Of a DNA stretch of 5,363 bases, positions 1-5,363 are shown piece by piece; the stretch's first letter is position 1; every line of letters starts with the position of its first letter. Location: positions 1 to 5,363 of the forward strand of contig CAJXJG010000129.1 of NCBI GenBank assembly GCA_913054425.1. The letters run 5' to 3'. The position numbers and the translations under genes were made by a program. The notes under the pieces are model-generated. The model did no database searches. It was not told where the DNA came from and was given only the letters and a program-made list of their open reading frames with translations. The stretch is from an uncultured Fidelibacterota bacterium. Its GTDB lineage: Bacteria; Fidelibacterota; Marinisomatia; Marinisomatales; UBA8229.

Positions 1-312
1 ATGGGCGACAACGACAGTTCCTAGTTTTTTGTCCAGGTCATTTCGTAATTCAGGCTTAAGTTCTATTGACTGGCCGATTGGCTGTGTCGTTTGCAGTGCT
101 CGTTGCATTGCACTGCAATAGAGATGATCGAGAACCTTCCCACCGGATTTACGTTCAGTATTTGTCAGGTGGAGTCCATTTTGAATAAAATTCACCAGGT
201 GATCCCTTTGGAGAAGACCTCTCTGATTCAGCTCTGGATCAGCAACACGGTCACTTTCATTTTTTCGAATATTATTAGTAGATTCTGCATGTCGTATTAA
301 AAATAATTCCAA
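1..312 (-). CDS. Histidine phosphatase (phosphoglycerate mutase-like) family protein, N-terminal part, cut by window edge
   Basis: This is the first 104 residues of a histidine-phosphatase superfamily protein; the rest lies beyond base 1. The N-terminus reads MELFLIRHAEST. LIRHAES (residues 5-11) is the family's first catalytic motif, in which Arg7 and the phospho-accepting His8 sit at the end of the first beta strand. DPELNQRG (26-33, roughly) is the usual 'D.pLt..G' segment, and LYCSAMQRALQTT (64-76) is the 'S.l.RA..TA' helix with Ser67 and Arg71. I chose the TTG at 310-312 because no ATG or GTG fits: it places the motif at the normal distance from the N-terminus, has AGGAAAA 8 nt upstream, and an in-frame TAA lies a few codons before it. 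The usual 'LRE...G.wEG' acidic motif appears as LRNDLDKKLG (89-98), so the common Glu is not obvious. The second catalytic histidine is outside the window. The family includes phosphatases and mutases acting on sugar phosphates, nucleotides or proteins. The substrate cannot be told here. Confidence 0.85.
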   Translation of the reverse strand, partial: MELFLIRHAESTNNIRKNESDRVADPELNQRGLLQRDHLVNFIQNGLHLTNTERKSGGKVLDHLYCSAMQRALQTTQPIGQSIELKPELRNDLDKKLGTVVVAH

Positions 313-317
313 GGTGA

Positions 318-324
318 TTTTCCT
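318..324 (-). promoter_or_regulatory. Ribosome binding site supporting the TTG start of the histidine phosphatase
   Basis: The minus strand reads AGGAAAA here, 8 nt (from AGGA) upstream of the TTG at 310-312. It is the only Shine-Dalgarno-like sequence near the required start and decides for the rare TTG initiator. Confidence 0.6.
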
Positions 325-363
325 GATAAAAAATTATTGTAGCTTCCTGTTCTTTTAAAAGAA

Positions 364-766
364 CTATGTCCACACAGTAAAACTGTTTAAATGTATTGGA
401 TAAAGAAGGATAGTTTGAGGTTTCTTGTCAATCAGCCATTTCTCAATATGCTCAGTCCAAAACATCTCGAAATTATTTTGGCTAAGATGCTGCCGCTGAT
501 AATAATAAAAGTAAGAAGAAGTGTGACCGCACCTACATGCTGTGCCATATCCGGTTCATTATAGTTGAATAATAAACCGGTAAGGAGCATGCATAAGGCA
601 ATGGACCATGGATCTCAGTCAGCGGACCTCTTTAACTCATCGACTTCCCACATAATAACTGCTCCCGCCGGAAGGTTTTATCAGAGAGAGCGAAGTATTA
701 TGCAGATCCCACCATCCAGGCCGTGCAGATTCCAAGAGCTGCTGGAACTTCTAGGGCAATGCTGAA
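364..766 (-). pseudogene. Probable decayed membrane-protein gene (fragments in several frames)
   Basis: No intact gene spans this stretch, but the minus strand gives protein-like pieces that change frame. First, 766 down to 701 reads FSIALEVPAALGICTAWMVG and two more residues, hydrophobic, then TAA (698-700). Second, in another frame, 677 down to 618 reads NLPAGAVIMWEVDELKRSAD, then a lone TGA (615-617) where a Trp codon would fit, then DPWSIALC and MLLTGLLFNYNEPDMAQ. It continues into a strongly hydrophobic segment (VGAVTLLLTFIIISGSILAK, about 536-477) and ends at TGA 432-434. Third, in a further frame, 465 down to 364 reads MFWTEHIEKWLIDKKPQT... and ends in TAG, 51 nt before the phosphatase start. 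The two or three hydrophobic stretches suggest an integral membrane protein broken by at least one nonsense change and frameshifts. The family is not recognised. It could also be chance coding potential in AT-rich intergenic DNA, or real short proteins. Confidence 0.35.
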
Positions 767-965
767 CTATAGTCAATAGTCCTCACTAAATGGGGCTATA
801 TCGCCAGTGCCACATCAGGCCCATGAATCTCTGCTAGTAGTCCATCTTTATAAATCGGTAAATCCTTTAGCCTATACCCAAGTAGTATAGTTTCACTGGA
901 TACACGTTTCTCTTATTTTGTTGAAATTGAGAATAATTAAAATATCTTACAATCAACAAAAAATT
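767..965. other. Non-coding stretch between the decayed region and the ABC operon
   Basis: No credible gene is present. One minus-strand open stretch, 909 down to 796 ending in TAG, reads KRVSSETILLGYRLKDLPIY and about 17 further residues (KDGLLAEIHGPDVALAI). It has no ATG, GTG or TTG start with a ribosome binding site and no family I recognise. It may be another piece of the decayed gene at 364-766. The only other structure is the AT-rich inverted repeat at 916-961 next to the ATPase stop codon. Confidence 0.4.
916..961 (-). terminator. AT-rich inverted repeat just after the ABC operon, possible weak terminator
   Basis: TTTTGTTGA (916-924) and TCAACAAAA (953-961) are perfect 9-bp complements around a 28-nt AT-rich loop. 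Three more pairs (927-929 with 950-952) form if two bases bulge. It begins 4 nt after the ATPase stop codon, the usual place for a transcript end. The stem is weak (two G-C pairs of nine), the loop is long, and no U-run follows on the minus strand, so it is not a canonical intrinsic terminator. It may instead protect the 3' end of the mRNA or be fortuitous. Confidence 0.3.
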
Positions 966-2090
966 TTATGATTTGACTATGATGGTACCCATGGAGATGC
1001 TCTCTCGGGAATCTTTATTAAATAATATGTATTTATTTGAGTTAAAATAGGTACTTATTGGTGCATTTACCTCATAATCGACTCCGCCAAATGCGACGGA
1101 TGTCAGAATGGTATTGTTTATTTTAAGTTTTATAACTGTCTCCAAGCCGGATGGAAGCGTGGAGTAAATTGATGAGTTCGTGCTGCCATTCTCTTCTATT
1201 TCAATATGTTCCGGGCGTAAGCCAATTACTAATTGATGCCCTTTCTCTATTTTGACTGTCAGTGGTGTGTTTGGTGTGAATTCAAAGGATAAATCGTCAG
1301 ATTCCATTTTAATAATCCCATCCTTATTTTCAATATATTGTGTTTTGATGAAGTTCATGGCTGGGTTACCAACAAAATCCGCAACGGTCAGATTGGTAGG
1401 ATTATTATACACTTCCAGCGGTGGAGCGTATTGTTGGATGGTTCCCTCGTTCATAAGGCAGATTTTAGTGGATAAAGTCATAGCTTCCAACTGATCATGG
1501 GTAACGTACACAAAAGTGGAATTGGTTTCAAGATGAAGCCGTTTTAGTTCAGATCGCATTTCCATCCGTAATTTAGCATCCAGATTAGACAGCGGTTCAT
1601 CCATAAAAAGCACTTTTGGATTTGGGGCCAAGGTTCTGGCGATTGCGACACGCTGTTGCTGGCCACCGGAGAGTTCAGCAGGGTAGCGTTGGGCGAGTTC
1701 AACTATCTTTAATAATTCCAGCAATTCCGTTACCCGTTGCTCGATTTTCGATTTGTTCCATTTTAGATTTTCAAGGCCAAAGGAGATGTTTTTATATACA
1801 GTCATATGCGGCCAAAGCGCATAATTTTGGAACAAGAAACCGACATCTCTCTTATCCGGTGATACATCAATTCTTCTGTCTGATGAAAAAACACATTGAT
1901 CGTCTATGAATATCTCTCCTTCCGTTGGACTTTCCAATCCGGCCAACATACGTAACATGGTTGTTTTACCACATCCGGATGGCCCCAGAAGTGTTACAAA
2001 ATCCTTATCTTTAACTTGAAGATTGATATTCTGAACCGCAATGGTTTCACCAAATTTCTTCAGTCCATTTATAAATCTAATTTCAGGCAT
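966..2090 (-). CDS. ABC importer ATP-binding protein (Fe3+/polyamine type, FbpC/PotA-like)
   Basis: A 374-residue ATPase that works as a dimer on the cytoplasmic face of the permease encoded just upstream. Every nucleotide-binding motif is visible: Walker A GPSGCGKTT (36-44), Q-loop Gln88 in FLFQNYALWPH, the signature LSGGQQQR (140-147), Walker B VLFMDEP (160-166) with catalytic Glu165, D-loop SNLD (168-171) and H-loop His198 in VTHDQLEA. After about residue 245 comes a regulatory TOBE-type tail with the typical GLRPEHIEI (290-298). The length matches the CUT1/PotA/FbpC/MalK group (about 350-380 residues). The start is firm: the ATG at 2088-2090 has GGAGGA 6 nt upstream, inside the last codons of the permease, whose stop is 3 nt away, so the two genes are probably translationally coupled. 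It is the last gene of the operon. The TOBE tail in this group can fold into a substrate- or regulator-sensing unit, but nothing here identifies a ligand. The subfamily assignment (iron, phosphonate, polyamine) rests on the neighbours, not on this protein. Confidence 0.95.
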   Translation of the reverse strand: MPEIRFINGLKKFGETIAVQNINLQVKDKDFVTLLGPSGCGKTTMLRMLAGLESPTEGEIFIDDQCVFSSDRRIDVSPDKRDVGFLFQNYALWPHMTVYKNISFGLENLKWNKSKIEQRVTELLELLKIVELAQRYPAELSGGQQQRVAIARTLAPNPKVLFMDEPLSNLDAKLRMEMRSELKRLHLETNSTFVYVTHDQLEAMTLSTKICLMNEGTIQQYAPPLEVYNNPTNLTVADFVGNPAMNFIKTQYIENKDGIIKMESDDLSFEFTPNTPLTVKIEKGHQLVIGLRPEHIEIEENGSTNSSIYSTLPSGLETVIKLKINNTILTSVAFGGVDYEVNAPISTYFNSNKYILFNKDSRESISMGTIIVKS

Positions 2091-2093
2091 TAA

Positions 2094-3884
2094 TTATCCT
2101 CCGATTCCTTTATCGATTGATGCACCGGTAATTTTATTGATGAGAAATGTGGATGAAATAGCGATCAAAACAATTAGTAGGATGATACTATTCGCGTATT
2201 GATCCCATCCCTTCTCATTATATTGAAATAACATTGTTGTAAGTAGGTTTGTTGAGGGTGTCACTAATAAAATAAACAGCGATAACTCCCTCATACTGGA
2301 AATAAATGGTAACAGAAAACCAGACATAAAACTTGCTTTTTGTATTGGTATTATAATCAACGCCATTCGTTTCCACCAGCTGACACCGAAAATAATGGCC
2401 GCTTCTTCAATTTCGTTACCCAATTGAAAAACAGCATTAATACCCGCACGTGACGCAAAGGGCAAATATTTAACCGATCCAATTAAGATTAGAATTGTAA
2501 AGGACCCGTACAAAGATGGAATTATTCCCCGGGAAATCGCAAACATGGAAAGGTAAATCGCTCCAAATGCCATACTAGGAATCAGATATGGAAAAAAGGA
2601 TAACTTGTCTAGAGAGTTTGCGGTAAAGGTGCCTCTTTTTTTAACCACCGCATATCCGATTAATATGCCTGCAGTACCCGCAATAATTGAAACTAAAACA
2701 GATAATGAAAAACTATTCCATAAGCCTTTCAATACATATTTATTTCTGAGAATGCCCGGTTCTCCATTCGCAATATCAGGGCTCCCTTCTCCAATCCAGA
2801 AAACAGATGTAAAATTATCAAGGGCATAGTTCCCCTCTTCCATTAAAAATGATTCAATGGAAAAGGTGATGAGAGGAAAAATAGAAATTACCAGCAACAT
2901 CATCATCACAAATCCTGAGACTGGATTTCGTAATCGTTTTAATTTAACCAGTGATATATTTGAGCTTTTACCGGTGATGGTTGTAAATGTTTTACGGTTA
3001 CCGATAATCATCTGATTGATAGTTAGAATCAGTGAGCCGATAATTATCATGACAAGAGCAATCAGATATCCATATCCAGGGCTGGTTCCATTGATCGTTC
3101 GAAAAAGCTGAGTTGTCAGGACCTGGAACCTGACCGGAGTACCGAGAAATGCTGGAACCGCAAATGCGCTGATGGCACTTGAAAAAACCAAGAGGAAAGT
3201 CGAAAGCACTGCCGGTAAGACGATCGGTATTGTGATTTTCCGAAGGATCTGAAACCGTGTCGCTTTAAGTATTTGCGCGGCTTCTTCCAGATTTGCGTCC
3301 ATGTTCCGTAAAATACCACCGATCAATATATAAGCAAAAGGAGCATAATGCATCCCCAAAACAATGGTGATCGGGAAAAAACCATAAGCAAACCAGTTGG
3401 CTGTCCCAATGCCAGTCAACGCAGTAAATAGTCCAGGAGCTCCACCAACGTTACTATTTTTAAAAAAGTTTAACCATGCCATTGCAAGAGTCCAGGAGGG
3501 CATGATATAGGGTAGGATGAACAATCCTGAAATGATATTTTTATACTTAATGTCCGTTCTTGTAACCAACCAGGCGAATGTACCGCCAATACCAAGTGAT
3601 ATCAGAACTGTCACCAGAGCCACCAAAATTGTATTGATTAGTGGTTTGTAAAACAGATTCTGGCTGAACTTGCCTGTGAAGATATTGATCCAGTGATAAA
3701 ATGTATAATCTCCCGCTTCTGCCCCACGTATGCGTCGTAATTCAGAAGAGTGGACCAAAAATGTATCATTAACTACTGAAAACAATGGTAAAAGAATCAG
3801 ATATACAAGAATAATACTTAATCCCAATAAAATGACATGTTCCGGTTTTCTTAAATAACTTTTAGTGCGATTTAACAATTTCAT
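2094..3884 (-). CDS. ABC importer permease, two fused MetI-type domains (FbpB-like)
   Basis: A 596-residue inner-membrane permease made of two homologous halves, each a binding-protein-dependent transport domain, so one chain replaces the usual heterodimer. I count about twelve hydrophobic helices. The first half has them near 16-36, 83-105, 117-138, 160-190, 221-248 and 270-294. The second half has them near 322-343, 388-416, 428-450, 459-478, 519-541 and 563-583. Each half has the cytoplasmic EAA loop that docks the ATPase: EEAAQILKATRFQILRKITIP (about 200-220) and EEAAIIFGVSWWKRMALIIIP (about 493-513). The second keeps the conserved Gly (500) after EAA; in the first that place is Lys207. 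The fused layout and order are typical of FbpB/AfuB iron and aminoethylphosphonate importers, though thiamine permeases share it. The start at 3882-3884 gives a normal N-terminus (MKLLNRTKSYLRKPEH, then helix 1), but no good Shine-Dalgarno precedes it. The gene lies 176 nt after the binding-protein gene and 3 nt before the ATPase gene. Confidence 0.93.
   Translation of the reverse strand: MKLLNRTKSYLRKPEHVILLGLSIILVYLILLPLFSVVNDTFLVHSSELRRIRGAEAGDYTFYHWINIFTGKFSQNLFYKPLINTILVALVTVLISLGIGGTFAWLVTRTDIKYKNIISGLFILPYIMPSWTLAMAWLNFFKNSNVGGAPGLFTALTGIGTANWFAYGFFPITIVLGMHYAPFAYILIGGILRNMDANLEEAAQILKATRFQILRKITIPIVLPAVLSTFLLVFSSAISAFAVPAFLGTPVRFQVLTTQLFRTINGTSPGYGYLIALVMIIIGSLILTINQMIIGNRKTFTTITGKSSNISLVKLKRLRNPVSGFVMMMLLVISIFPLITFSIESFLMEEGNYALDNFTSVFWIGEGSPDIANGEPGILRNKYVLKGLWNSFSLSVLVSIIAGTAGILIGYAVVKKRGTFTANSLDKLSFFPYLIPSMAFGAIYLSMFAISRGIIPSLYGSFTILILIGSVKYLPFASRAGINAVFQLGNEIEEAAIIFGVSWWKRMALIIIPIQKASFMSGFLLPFISSMRELSLFILLVTPSTNLLTTMLFQYNEKGWDQYANSIILLIVLIAISSTFLINKITGASIDKGIGG
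2097..2102 (-). promoter_or_regulatory. Ribosome binding site of the ATPase gene, inside the permease 3' end
   Basis: GGAGGA on the minus strand encodes the final Gly-Gly of the permease and lies 6 nt upstream of the ATPase ATG. A ribosome finishing the permease covers this site, which favours coupled, near-stoichiometric translation of the two membrane-complex subunits. Confidence 0.85.
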
Positions 3885-4060
3885 GAATATGGAGAAAATA
3901 CTTTTTGAAATCAGATCGGACAGTTAACGGTTTTTTGAGGAGGTATCTGACAACCCATAGTATAAAATCACAGACTATCAGAATTTATGTGTGGATCATC
4001 ATCTTTGTTGAATTCGGTAGCGATTGGTTTATTTATAACCCTTCGCTACCGAAGATATTT
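3885..4060 (-). other. Intercistronic spacer between binding-protein and permease genes
   Basis: This 176-nt gap is long for genes of one transporter. It holds the 11-bp stem-loop at 4013-4053 near the binding-protein stop, and the minus-strand sequence ACCTCCTC (3937-3944), which resembles the 16S anti-Shine-Dalgarno. A TATACT (3959-3964) resembles a -10 box but has no convincing -35 partner. No AG-rich ribosome binding site is visible before the permease ATG. Together these point to lower or separately controlled expression of the permease and ATPase relative to the binding protein; that is inference. Confidence 0.6.
4013..4053 (-). promoter_or_regulatory. Strong stem-loop after the binding-protein gene (mRNA processing/stability or partial attenuation)
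   Basis: TTCGGTAGCGA (4013-4023) and TCGCTACCGAA (4043-4053) are perfect 11-bp complements around a 19-nt loop; inside the loop GGTT and AACC can add four pairs beyond a 2x2 mismatch. It starts 7 nt after the binding-protein stop. No U-run follows on the minus strand (the next bases are TTCAAC), so full Rho-independent termination is unlikely. Stem-loops in this position in other importer operons (for example malE-malF) protect the upstream mRNA and raise binding-protein levels above permease levels, which is the most likely role here. On the plus strand the hairpin is followed by a short T-run, so a terminator for plus-strand transcripts is a weaker alternative. Confidence 0.7.
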
Positions 4061-5167
4061 TTAATAAATACTGTTATTCCAAAAATCCTCAACTTCTACC
4101 CTGTTTTCAAAGGTAAATTCAGGATCTTCTCCAACCAAAATTTTTGACCAGACTTCAAAGGAATTATCACCAGGATATGGTTTAATATTTGGATTGGATG
4201 AATATGTTCCCAAAGAACCGCTCCATGGTTTGAATCCTTCTTCGCTTAATAAATACTCAATGAACAGTTTTGCAGCGTTTGGATTCTTAGCATTTTTAGT
4301 GATCAGCAAAAAGCTTGGATAATGAAAACCTGCAAAAGGCTCCATACCCATTATTGGCATCAGGGCCAGGTTTTTCTTTTTGCGATATCGTAATTTTGAG
4401 TAGGTACCCAGTGAAACAGCACTAATATTATTACCTTTTATTCCCAATGCGGAAGCCATTTTAGTGTCGCTGGTGAACATAACCAGTTGATTGTCGATAA
4501 TACGCTTAATCCATTCATATCCTGCATTTTGAGTGGTTAGCGTCAATTTTTTCCCCGCATATCTTTCATAAGCTTCTTCTAGCTTTTGAGAGTACTCAGG
4601 ATTAGTGATCATGGTCAAAAAATTGGCATTGACTCCTTCCTTAAGCGGATCTTTAAAAAAAAACTTCCCTTTCCATTTTGGATCAGTCAGTTCCCAAACA
4701 TTATTGACAGGCGGATGCGTATATGTTTCAGAATTGTATGTGAAGACTTTCGTAATAAAACTGAATGCCAGAGGATTCTGATATTTTTTGGGAATGACAT
4801 TCACCAGGTCTGTTGGCACATAATTATAAACAAATCCAGGTTTGATGAGTTCTCCAAATACACGTCCTGAATCCTGTGAAATAACAAAGTCAGCACCGGA
4901 AATACCACTTTCTCCTTCTTTAGTGATTTTTGCGATCAATTCAAAACCTTTTAAATTATGCGCATTGACTTTAATCCCATATTTCTTCTCGAATCCTTTT
5001 GCGGCATTCGCAATACGACTAGTGATTGAATAGACAGTTACTTCACCCTCTATTTTTGCATCGTTAATGAGCTTTTCAGATGCTGCGTTTACGGTTAAAG
5101 GCATCATCACTCCCATGCTGATTGCCACGGTGGCAATGGCAGATAAAAACAGCTTTGTTATTTTCAT
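4061..5167 (-). CDS. Periplasmic substrate-binding protein of an Fe3+/phosphonate/polyamine-type ABC importer
   Basis: A 368-residue extracellular solute-binding protein, first gene of the operon, which captures the ligand and delivers it to the permease. Residues 1-28 are a Sec signal peptide: Lys2 and Lys5, a hydrophobic core, and VNA before Ala29 as a signal peptidase I site. There is no lipobox cysteine, so the mature protein should be soluble in the periplasm. EGEVTVYSITSRI (40-52) is the first strand and ligand-loop region typical of FbpA-like proteins. LIAKITKEGESG...ADFVIS (78-97) and WELTDPKWKGKFFFKDP (158-174) are further hallmarks, and NPNAAKLFIEYLLSEEG (295-311) is the conserved C-lobe helix. 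The paired tyrosines that bind iron in classical FbpA are not seen: the corresponding region seems to read GTYSKLRY (254-261). The ligand may therefore be iron bound differently, an organophosphonate, a polyamine, thiamine or something else. The start is secure: ATG with AGGAG 6 nt upstream and a promoter just beyond. Confidence 0.92.
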   Translation of the reverse strand: MKITKLFLSAIATVAISMGVMMPLTVNAASEKLINDAKIEGEVTVYSITSRIANAAKGFEKKYGIKVNAHNLKGFELIAKITKEGESGISGADFVISQDSGRVFGELIKPGFVYNYVPTDLVNVIPKKYQNPLAFSFITKVFTYNSETYTHPPVNNVWELTDPKWKGKFFFKDPLKEGVNANFLTMITNPEYSQKLEEAYERYAGKKLTLTTQNAGYEWIKRIIDNQLVMFTSDTKMASALGIKGNNISAVSLGTYSKLRYRKKKNLALMPIMGMEPFAGFHYPSFLLITKNAKNPNAAKLFIEYLLSEEGFKPWSGSLGTYSSNPNIKPYPGDNSFEVWSKILVGEDPEFTFENRVEVEDFWNNSIY

Positions 5168-5171
5168 TGTA

Positions 5172-5178
5172 CTCTCCT
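5172..5178 (-). promoter_or_regulatory. Ribosome binding site of the binding-protein gene
   Basis: AGGAGAG on the minus strand, with AGGAG ending 6 nt before the ATG at 5165-5167. This is the only strong Shine-Dalgarno with ideal spacing before the first gene, consistent with high translation of the binding protein. Confidence 0.85.
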
Positions 5179-5204
5179 TTGCTTGGTTAAAAAAATTAAT
5201 CTAC

Positions 5205-5233
5205 ATATTAGGAATTCCAAATCACAAAGTCAA
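5205..5233 (-). promoter_or_regulatory. Sigma70-type promoter of the ABC transporter operon
   Basis: The minus strand carries TTGACT (5228-5233), a 17-nt spacer and TAATAT (5205-5210), each hexamer one base from consensus. Transcription would start near 5198, giving a 5' leader of about 30 nt before the binding-protein ATG, which fits the ribosome binding site at 5172-5178. No sequence resembling a 19-bp Fur box is visible over it, though I could only inspect by eye. Confidence 0.75.
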
Positions 5234-5246
5234 GTTTCTTTTGACT
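5228..5246. repeat. Inverted repeat overlapping the -35 box, operator candidate
   Basis: AGTCAA (5228-5233) and TTGACT (5241-5246) are perfect 6-bp complements separated by 7 nt. The first arm is the -35 hexamer itself read on the other strand. A dimeric regulator binding here would compete with RNA polymerase. Short arms mean chance is possible. Confidence 0.35.
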
Positions 5247-5250
5247 GTGG

Positions 5251-5269
5251 AGCATCTTTCGTAGCATCT
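5251..5269. repeat. Direct repeat upstream of the promoter, possible activator site
   Basis: AGCATCT occurs at 5251-5257 and again at 5263-5269, a 12-nt period (about one helical turn). The pair is centred about 62 nt upstream of the predicted transcription start, a position often used by class I activators. Two 7-bp copies are weak evidence by themselves. Confidence 0.3.
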
Positions 5270-5363
5270 AGGCAAAGTTGAGCCTGACTACTTTAAGTAT
5301 CAATGGGGAGGCCACGGCGGATTTACGACTAAATCGTTCATGCTTAAAGCTGAGTTGCTTTCT

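Noticed and set aside
91..300. Plus-strand open frame of 69 codons
   Set aside because: It is antisense to the histidine phosphatase, whose catalytic motifs are clear on the minus strand; no ribosome binding site or recognisable protein.
426..431. TTGACA on the minus strand upstream of the histidine phosphatase
   Set aside because: A perfect -35 match, but no -10-like hexamer occurs at 16-18 nt, so a promoter is not supported.
565..765. Plus-strand open frame of 66 codons starting at TTG
   Set aside because: No Shine-Dalgarno precedes it, its composition is unremarkable, and the opposite strand gives more protein-like hydrophobic fragments over the same bases.
1252..1909. Two plus-strand open frames (1252-1494 and 1616-1909)
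   Set aside because: Both are antisense to the ATPase gene, which shows all ABC motifs; they are by-products of its codon pattern.
3959..3964. TATACT on the minus strand as a -10 box for an internal permease promoter
   Set aside because: The hexamer 17 nt upstream is AT-rich but does not resemble TTGACA, and no extended -10 TG is present; left as a weak possibility only.
3905..4147. Plus-strand open frame preceding a GAGGAGGT sequence
   Set aside because: The GAGGAGGT at 3937-3944 has no start codon at proper spacing on the plus strand, and the frame runs into the 3' end of the binding-protein gene on the other strand.
5289..5299. Palindrome TACTT-T-AAGTA upstream of the operon promoter
   Set aside because: An 11-bp AT-rich palindrome is expected by chance, and it lies about 95 nt upstream of the predicted start with no partner site.
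1..5363. CRISPR array, tRNA, rRNA or complete insertion sequence
   Set aside because: No regularly spaced repeats, no cloverleaf with a TTCRANY-type arm, no ribosomal RNA sequence and no transposase with terminal repeats were found on either strand.

Overview
The window is about 40% G+C by eye. It is dominated by one minus-strand operon for a three-component ABC importer, in the order binding protein (4061-5167), fused double permease (2094-3884), ATPase (966-2090). The binding protein has a Sec-type signal peptide ending in an A-x-A-like site and no lipobox cysteine. That suggests a soluble periplasmic protein, hence a Gram-negative (diderm) bacterium. I cannot name the genus.

Right end to left, in the direction of transcription: 5168-5363 holds a strong sigma70-like promoter (TTGACT, 17 nt, TAATAT), a good Shine-Dalgarno, and short repeats placed where regulators could bind. 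The binding-protein gene follows. A 176-nt gap then carries a perfect 11-bp stem-loop just after its stop codon. Next come the permease and, after only 3 nt, the ATPase, whose Shine-Dalgarno lies inside the permease's last codons. An AT-rich inverted repeat follows the operon. The three proteins should form one importer: the binding protein captures the ligand in the periplasm, the 12-helix permease moves it through the inner membrane, and a dimer of the ATPase powers transport. The architecture matches the Fe3+ (FbpABC/AfuABC), 2-aminoethylphosphonate, thiamine and polyamine importers. The substrate cannot be fixed from sequence alone, and the tandem tyrosines of classical iron-binding FbpA are not seen.

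The left 965 bases hold two things. At 1-312 (minus) is the N-terminal part of a histidine phosphatase (phosphoglycerate-mutase-like fold), starting at TTG and cut by the window edge. Between 313 and 965 there is no intact gene. About 364-766 contains protein-like pieces, several clearly hydrophobic, in shifting minus-strand frames interrupted by stops, which looks like a decayed membrane-protein gene.

I see no tRNA, rRNA, CRISPR array or complete mobile element. The window does not show a clearly new system. The most open questions are the transporter's ligand, the stem-loop between binding protein and permease, the operator-like repeats at the promoter, and the identity of the decayed gene.
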